10,790 bases of DNA from assembly GCA_902766655.1 (NCBI GenBank), contig CACXEL010000275.1:1-10790 (forward strand). The letters are read 5' to 3'. Under the pieces are notes generated by a model that searched no databases, was not told the DNA's origin, and saw nothing but the letters and a program-made list of their open reading frames with translations. Position numbers and translations under genes: made by a program. This DNA comes from an uncultured Lachnospiraceae bacterium. GTDB taxonomy: Bacteria; Bacillota; Clostridia; Lachnospirales; Lachnospiraceae. Of this stretch, positions 7,147-10,790 are shown piece after piece (within the stretch, counting starts at the first letter, position 1; every line of letters starts with the position of its first letter).

Positions 7147-8742
7147 TTACTCGACGTCGCCGGAGAAGAAGGCTGTCCCGGCCGACTTCGTGTAGATACC
7201 GTAGCAGGGCAGGACCTCGGGAATCGTGTCTTCATAGAGGCCGCGGGGCATCCGGTACCAGTCGACGGCTTCTTCGTCCATCTCGGCGATGGGCTTGCCC
7301 GGCATATAGAAAATGTAGAGCTTGCCCTGGTCGATGCCGTAGGGCGCGGACGCGACGTATCGGATATCGTCCTCGATCCAGTTCTCCTCACCTTCCTGCG
7401 CCACAGTAATCTCGGCGAGGCTGACAAGGTAGGTGAAATCGTCGATCTTCCGGACATGATCGAACCGCCCGGTGAAGTCACTCACATATACGGTGCCATG
7501 TTCGTAGCCTTCTCCGGTGTCTCCCATGTCGGAGTCGTGGAAGTTGCCTTCAAAGGTCCCGTCTTCGCTCAGCGTGAGCTCGGTGCCCCAGCCGCCGACA
7601 CCGCTGGCAAAGTAGAAGTCATAATTCTGAAGGGAGGAGAAGAAGGCATCCGCATCCACGGGCTCGGCCTGCGGGTAGAGGACACTGGAGGCGCCATCCT
7701 CGAGGAAGGCGAGCGCATCGATGTAGCCCATGCCGATCCAGCCCTTTTCATCCATGATCTTCAGAATATCTTCGTCGTAGACGTCCCCGAAGAAGATGAG
7801 CTGATCGAAATTGTCAAGGAGGCTCTGACGATATGCGTTGAAGCTCTCCTCATCGGTATCCTCCCCGTCGATTCGGAAGGTCTTTTCGGTGGCGGTGTAG
7901 TCTTCGTTGGGGTATTCGGACCGCTCGGCCTTGCCCGCTTCGCTCAGAATGCCATCGCCGGAGGCAAGCTCCAGGTAAGTCCAGGTCCAGCCCTCGTCGC
8001 CAATGTCGTAGTAGACCACAGGCTCCTTGTGGTCCTTTACCGTGAAGACGGAGAAGCTGGTGCCGCCGGCGACCTCAGCGTCCAGGACTTCGGAGTAGAG
8101 GGTCTTCAGCTCCCCGTTTTCCAGGGTGACGATGTTGAGGGAGGCGACGAAATAGTATCCGTCGTCGGTGGGATTGGCGCCCTCCATGTAGAGGAGCTCC
8201 GGGGCATCATCGCCGTAGACGTCGGCGATGGCGACTTTGTAGTCCGGATGATAGACCCTGCCCTCGTCGGTCCATTCAATGTTCTGCCAGTCGTAGGCCG
8301 CGATGGTCTGCATATGTTCGGTCAGATGCTGGTAATACGCTGCGTAGCAATCGGCGTAAGCGTTCTCTTCGCTTTCAGCGGCAGCATCCTCTGCGGCGGC
8401 ATCCTCCTCGGGAAGAGCTTCATCCGATTCAGACGCCTCCGGTCCGGAGGCATCTGAGACGGCATCAGCTTCGCCGGTCCCCTCGTCCTCGGCAGCCTCT
8501 TCACCGGCTGCCTCGGTCTCCCCGGCAGCTTCGGAGTCAGGGTCTGTATTTTCCGCAGCAGTCTGTGTATCCTCGGCCTGGGCTTCAGCGCCTTCCTGGG
8601 TCTGGGCGCCCTGGTCTTCATTTTCAGAGGGGGTCTCGGTCTCCTGGGGAATGGGCGTTTCCGACTGGCCGGGAGCGCCGGTGCAGGCGGTCATGGAAAG
8701 AGTAAATGCGAGAAAAAGTGGTAACAGGTGCTTCCTTTTCAT
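7147..8742 (-). CDS. Uncharacterised lipoprotein with acidic linker and C-terminal beta-rich domain
   Basis: 531 residues from the ATG at 8742, chosen because AAAGGAGG (8757-8750) lies just upstream and MKRKHLLPLFLAFTLSMTAC is a complete lipoprotein signal, with C20 as the expected lipid-anchored cysteine. The frame can be extended 25 codons upstream, but that would bury the signal. Residues 21-127 form a low-complexity linker in which 36 of 107 residues are Glu or Asp. No Lys or Arg occurs between residues 5 and 161. A folded part follows. It includes VAIADVYGDDAPELLYM (about 170-186), which resembles a degenerate calcium-binding DxxGDxxPE repeat of the FG-GAP/VCBS kind. The C-terminal half (about 370-531) contains GGWGTELTLSEDGTFEGNFH and HDSDMGDTGEGY, then EGEENWIEDDIRYVASAPYG. 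I recall similar regions in other clostridial lipoproteins of unknown role. It should sit on the outer face of the membrane. No function is assigned. Confidence 0.88.
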   Translation of the reverse strand: MKRKHLLPLFLAFTLSMTACTGAPGQSETPIPQETETPSENEDQGAQTQEGAEAQAEDTQTAAENTDPDSEAAGETEAAGEEAAEDEGTGEADAVSDASGPEASESDEALPEEDAAAEDAAAESEENAYADCYAAYYQHLTEHMQTIAAYDWQNIEWTDEGRVYHPDYKVAIADVYGDDAPELLYMEGANPTDDGYYFVASLNIVTLENGELKTLYSEVLDAEVAGGTSFSVFTVKDHKEPVVYYDIGDEGWTWTYLELASGDGILSEAGKAERSEYPNEDYTATEKTFRIDGEDTDEESFNAYRQSLLDNFDQLIFFGDVYDEDILKIMDEKGWIGMGYIDALAFLEDGASSVLYPQAEPVDADAFFSSLQNYDFYFASGVGGWGTELTLSEDGTFEGNFHDSDMGDTGEGYEHGTVYVSDFTGRFDHVRKIDDFTYLVSLAEITVAQEGEENWIEDDIRYVASAPYGIDQGKLYIFYMPGKPIAEMDEEAVDWYRMPRGLYEDTIPEVLPCYGIYTKSAGTAFFSGDVE

Positions 8743-8749
8743 GGATTTT

Positions 8750-8757
8750 CCTCCTTT
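8750..8757 (-). promoter_or_regulatory. Ribosome binding site fixing the lipoprotein start
   Basis: AAAGGAGG on the minus strand, seven bases before the ATG at 8742. It decides the start over an in-frame ATG at 8817, which has no comparable site and would put 25 residues ahead of the lipoprotein signal. Confidence 0.85.
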
Positions 8758-8886
8758 CGTTTGCGGAAGGGTGGACGCGGGCAGACAGATCCGGGCGATC
8801 CGTCCGGTATTGTGCATCCTTCTTCTGTCAGCAGGCCCTTGGAAGGTCTGGAGTGAACTGAGACCGGTATTTCTCCCGATATGGTG

Positions 8887-9816
8887 TCAATCTTCGAAAA
8901 GCGGGGTAGAGAAGTACCTTTCGGCGGTGTCCGGCAGGACCGTGACCACGGTCTTGCCGGGGCCAAGCTTTCTGGCCAGCTTGATGGCCGCGCAGACGTT
9001 GGTGCCGCTGGAAATGCCGCACATGATGCCTTCCTTGGCCGCCAGGTCCCTGGAGGTCTGGATGGCTTCATCGTCGTTGATGATGCAGATGTCGTCATAG
9101 ATGTCGGTGTTCAGAACTTCGGGAATCACGCCGTCGCCGATTCCCATCTGGATGTGGGTCCCGATGGAACCGCCGGAGAGGATGGCGGCGTGGGCGGGCT
9201 CCACGGCCCAGATGACCATGTCCGGATTGTGGGCCTTCAGGACTTCACCGATGCCGGTGATGGTGCCGCCGGTCCCGATGCCGGAGCAGAAGCCATGGAT
9301 GGGGCCGCCCACCTGGCGGAGGATTTCCGCCGCGGTGCCGGTGCGCTGGATCTCCGGGTTGGCCGGGTTCTCGAACTGCTGCGGGACGAAGACGCGGGGA
9401 TCCTCGGCCTTCATTTTCATGGCCAGGGCCACGCAGTCCTCGATGCACTTGCCGATGTTGCCGGCGTCGTGGATGAGGATGACTTCAGCCCCGTAGTGGC
9501 GCACAAGCTTGCGGCGCTCTTCGCTGACAGAGTCAGGCATGATGATTTTGGTCTTGTATCCCCGGACTGCACCGATGAGAGCCAGGCCGATGCCCTGGTT
9601 GCCGCTGGTGGGCTCGACGATGATGCTGTCGGGACTCAGGAGGCCGTCCTCCTCGGCCTTTTTGATCATGGCGTAGGCCGTCCGTGTCTTGATGGAGCCG
9701 CCGACGTTCTGTCCCTCGAATTTGACTAGAATTTCGGCGGCGCCTTCCTCGGCCATTCTTGTCAGGCGGATGATGGGGGTGTTCCCCATGGCCTCCAGTA
9801 TATTTCTGCAAATCAT
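8887..9816 (-). CDS. cysK: Cysteine synthase family PLP enzyme (O-acetylserine sulfhydrylase-like)
   Basis: A 309-residue fold-type II PLP enzyme of normal CysK length. It is expected to make cysteine from an activated serine and sulfide. The PLP lysine is K43 in GGSIKTR. The substrate-carboxylate loop is TSGNQG (70-75), the phosphate-binding loop is GTGGTITG (181-188), and S270 in CGISSGTN is expected to contact the pyridine nitrogen. The C-terminal LPDTAERYFSTPLF is characteristic of CysK/CysM. Two positions differ from the usual CysK: NVGGSIKTR instead of NPGGSVKDR, and Gln in place of Thr in TSGNTG. My impression is that this combination recurs in a clostridial clade, but I cannot check it. 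The substrate may therefore be O-acetylserine or another activated amino acid. A GAAGGGAG-like site (about 9826-9833) precedes the ATG. No clear terminator separates it from the lipoprotein gene 144 bases downstream. Confidence 0.92.
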   Translation of the reverse strand: MICRNILEAMGNTPIIRLTRMAEEGAAEILVKFEGQNVGGSIKTRTAYAMIKKAEEDGLLSPDSIIVEPTSGNQGIGLALIGAVRGYKTKIIMPDSVSEERRKLVRHYGAEVILIHDAGNIGKCIEDCVALAMKMKAEDPRVFVPQQFENPANPEIQRTGTAAEILRQVGGPIHGFCSGIGTGGTITGIGEVLKAHNPDMVIWAVEPAHAAILSGGSIGTHIQMGIGDGVIPEVLNTDIYDDICIINDDEAIQTSRDLAAKEGIMCGISSGTNVCAAIKLARKLGPGKTVVTVLPDTAERYFSTPLFED

Positions 9817-9836
9817 AGTTGTGTTCTCCCTTCAAG

Positions 9837-9850
9837 GCGGATATATCCGC
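9837..9850. promoter_or_regulatory. Perfect 14-bp palindrome, candidate operator of cysK
   Basis: GCGGATATATCCGC is a perfect inverted repeat. It lies between the candidate -10 box of cysK (9861-9866) and its ribosome binding site (9826-9833), about 4-17 bases after the predicted transcription start near 9854. That is a usual place for a repressor dimer to block transcription. The bound regulator is unknown. As RNA it could form only a 4-bp stem, so a DNA site is more likely than a hairpin. Confidence 0.45.
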
Positions 9851-9860
9851 AATTCTCCAT

Positions 9861-9889
9861 TTTATATGAAACCCGGGAAGTGTGCAATA
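9861..9889 (-). promoter_or_regulatory. Candidate cysK promoter
   Basis: On the minus strand TATAAA (9866-9861) matches five of six -10 bases in an AT-rich stretch. The -35 region is poor: TATTGC at 17 bases spacing, or TTGCAC at 15. Transcription would start near 9854, giving a leader of about 38 bases that contains the 14-bp palindrome. There is no room for a T-box or S-box riboswitch, which control some cysteine genes in Firmicutes. Confidence 0.4.
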
Positions 9890-9897
9890 ACAAATAG

Positions 9898-9927
9898 ATG
9901 ACAGAAGGCCGGTGTTTACCGTATAAT
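9898..9927 (+). promoter_or_regulatory. Promoter of the MmcQ/YjbR-family gene
   Basis: ATGACA (9898-9903) matches five of six -35 bases and TATAAT (9922-9927) is a perfect -10, with an 18-base spacer. Transcription would start near 9934, leaving a leader of about 63 bases before the ATG at 9997. The promoter stands back to back with that of cysK, the two -35 regions being about ten bases apart. Confidence 0.6.
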
Positions 9928-9957
9928 CAACTTGTTGAGAAGCGATCATCACACAGG

Positions 9958-9989
9958 ACCCCGGCTCGCGCATGATGGACCGGGGTGAG
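9958..9989 (+). promoter_or_regulatory. Hairpin overlapping the ribosome binding site of the MmcQ/YjbR-family gene
   Basis: ACCCCGG (9958-9964) pairs perfectly with CCGGGGT (9980-9986) around a 15-base loop. The 3' arm covers most of the GGGGTGAG sequence (9982-9989), the only Shine-Dalgarno-like element before the ATG at 9997. Folding would hide it. An alternative pairing of ATCAT near 9946 with ATGAT at 9972-9976 would compete. Translational control is inferred, not shown. Confidence 0.4.
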
Positions 9990-9996
9990 CAGATTT

Positions 9997-10790
9997 ATGA
10001 CGATTGAGGAATTTGTATTTGACAGACATGTGCCGGACGTCCGCCGTATGCTGGCCTTCGGCTTTATGGAAGGCCCGGACGGCTGGCGGTATTCCAGGGA
10101 CTTTATGGACGGGGAGTTCAGGGCGGAGGTCCTCATTTCCCGGGAAATGAAGCCCGGCGGCCGCGTGATCGAGACGGACACAGGCGAGGAGTATGTCGCC
10201 GTTCACGTCCCCTCCTATACGGGCGCCTTCGTTGGTGAGGTGCGCGAGCAGTATATGAAAGTCCTGGAGGAGATCGCGGCGGCGGTCTGCACGGCGATGC
10301 CTTTCTCCGGCGCCCAGGCCAACCGGCTGGCGGCGCAGATCCGGGACCGGTGGGGGCACGAGTGCGACCGGCCGTTTGAGGACAAGGAGTCCGGCGCCGT
10401 CTTCAGGGCGCCGGGCAATGATCGCTGGTACGCGCTCGTCATGCGTGTCCCGCGCAGCAGGCTTCGGACGGCCGCTGAGATCGAGCGGGATGAAGCTGAA
10501 AAAGCAGCGGAAAAGAAAGCACGCGAGGAGGCAAAGGCCCGCGGGGAGAAGCTGCCGAGGCGGAAGAAGGCACCTGCGGAGGAGGATCCTGAGCTGGTGG
10601 AGATCGTCAATGTGAAGATCCGGCCGGAGAGGCGCGAGGAGCTGCTGGGCCGCCCCGGCCTCTATCCCGCCTGGCACATGAACCACGCCAGGTGGATCAC
10701 CGCGGTCCTCGACGACACGATACCCGACGAGGAAGTCATGTCCCTGATAGCTGACAGCCTGTCTCTTGTCGAGGGCAGGTCTGGAAAGGC
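9997..10790 (+). CDS. MmcQ/YjbR-family protein with N-terminal extension, 3' end missing
   Basis: 264 residues are present and the frame is open to the window end. The N-terminal part (about 1-95: MTIEEFVFDRHVPDVRRML, FMDGEFRAEVLIS, DTGEEYVAVHVPSYTGAFV, GEVREQY) is the companion domain found in clostridial two-part YjbR proteins. The MmcQ/YjbR fold follows: QANRLAAQIRDRWG, VFRAPGNDRWYALVMRVP near 135-152, VNVKI at 204-208, the WHMNHARWITAVLDD stretch (226-240) and IPDEEVMSLIADS. YjbR proteins have a fold like the DNA-binding CyaY group; their cellular role is not established. Residues about 159-198 (AEIERDEAEKAAEKKAREE, then a KLPRRKK patch) form a charged insertion between conserved strands that probably loops out as a helix. 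The start was chosen for its frame and the GGTGAG site seven bases upstream. Very few residues should be missing. Confidence 0.85.
   Translation, partial: MTIEEFVFDRHVPDVRRMLAFGFMEGPDGWRYSRDFMDGEFRAEVLISREMKPGGRVIETDTGEEYVAVHVPSYTGAFVGEVREQYMKVLEEIAAAVCTAMPFSGAQANRLAAQIRDRWGHECDRPFEDKESGAVFRAPGNDRWYALVMRVPRSRLRTAAEIERDEAEKAAEKKAREEAKARGEKLPRRKKAPAEEDPELVEIVNVKIRPERREELLGRPGLYPAWHMNHARWITAVLDDTIPDEEVMSLIADSLSLVEGRSGK

Noticed and set aside
7123..8457. 444-codon open frame on the plus strand, opposite the lipoprotein gene
   Set aside because: It begins at the foot of the terminator hairpin without a ribosome binding site. The minus-strand frame has a lipoprotein signal and a strong AAAGGAGG site.
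8743..8817. 25-residue upstream extension of the lipoprotein
   Set aside because: It would place a non-conserved stretch before a perfect lipoprotein signal; the internal ATG at 8742 has the strong ribosome binding site.
8881..9729. 282-codon open frame on the plus strand, opposite cysK
   Set aside because: Shadow of a cysteine synthase gene whose PLP motifs are complete; Asp/Gly/Ala/Val-rich antisense composition.
9975..10007. Ten-codon frame overlapping the MmcQ/YjbR-family start, possible leader peptide
   Set aside because: Short, without its own ribosome binding site, and it lies mostly in the hairpin loop and 3' arm; a chance frame is likelier.

Overview
The window reads as a GC-rich member of the Clostridia, most likely a gut or rumen Lachnospiraceae-type Firmicute. 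This is inferred from strong AGGAGG-type ribosome binding sites before nearly every gene, Gram-positive lipoprotein architecture, an intracellular PgcA-type phosphoglucomutase, a clostridial-style HIT protein and a two-part MmcQ/YjbR protein. No species can be named. No mobile element, tRNA, rRNA or CRISPR array is visible.

Left part (1-7122): a carbohydrate module around a 613-base divergent control region (217-829). A GH43 glycosidase runs leftward off the edge. Rightward run an alpha-phosphoglucomutase (830-2551), a GH35/DUF5597 beta-galactosidase (2631-4238), a YicI-type GH31 alpha-xylosidase (4275-6572) and a HIT-family hydrolase (6632-7042). Gaps of 36-79 bases suggest one operon, which ends at a 29-bp-stem hairpin (7058-7122). 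None of the enzymes has a visible signal peptide, so they should act on oligosaccharides already imported into the cell. GH35 with DUF5597, next to a YicI-type alpha-xylosidase, points to xyloglucan side chains: galactose removed by GH35, exposed alpha-1,6-xylose by GH31, arabinose or xylose by GH43. Phosphoglucomutase would feed glucose-1-phosphate from galactose metabolism into glycolysis. The backbone-cutting enzymes, beta-glucosidase and transporter needed for a full pathway are not in the window.

Middle (7147-9816, minus strand): an uncharacterised lipoprotein with a strongly acidic linker that lacks Lys and Arg, preceded by a cysteine synthase-family PLP enzyme with variant active-site loops (SIKTR, TSGNQG). 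The cysteine synthase promoter region carries a perfect 14-bp palindrome, a good operator candidate.

Right edge (9997-10790): the start of an MmcQ/YjbR-family gene, divergent from cysK. It has a good promoter and a hairpin that overlaps its ribosome binding site. It is open at the window end.

I see no clearly new multi-gene system. The most interesting leads are the compact xyloglucan side-chain operon with structured leaders, the lipoprotein, the variant cysteine synthase and the two regulatory sites between cysK and the YjbR gene.
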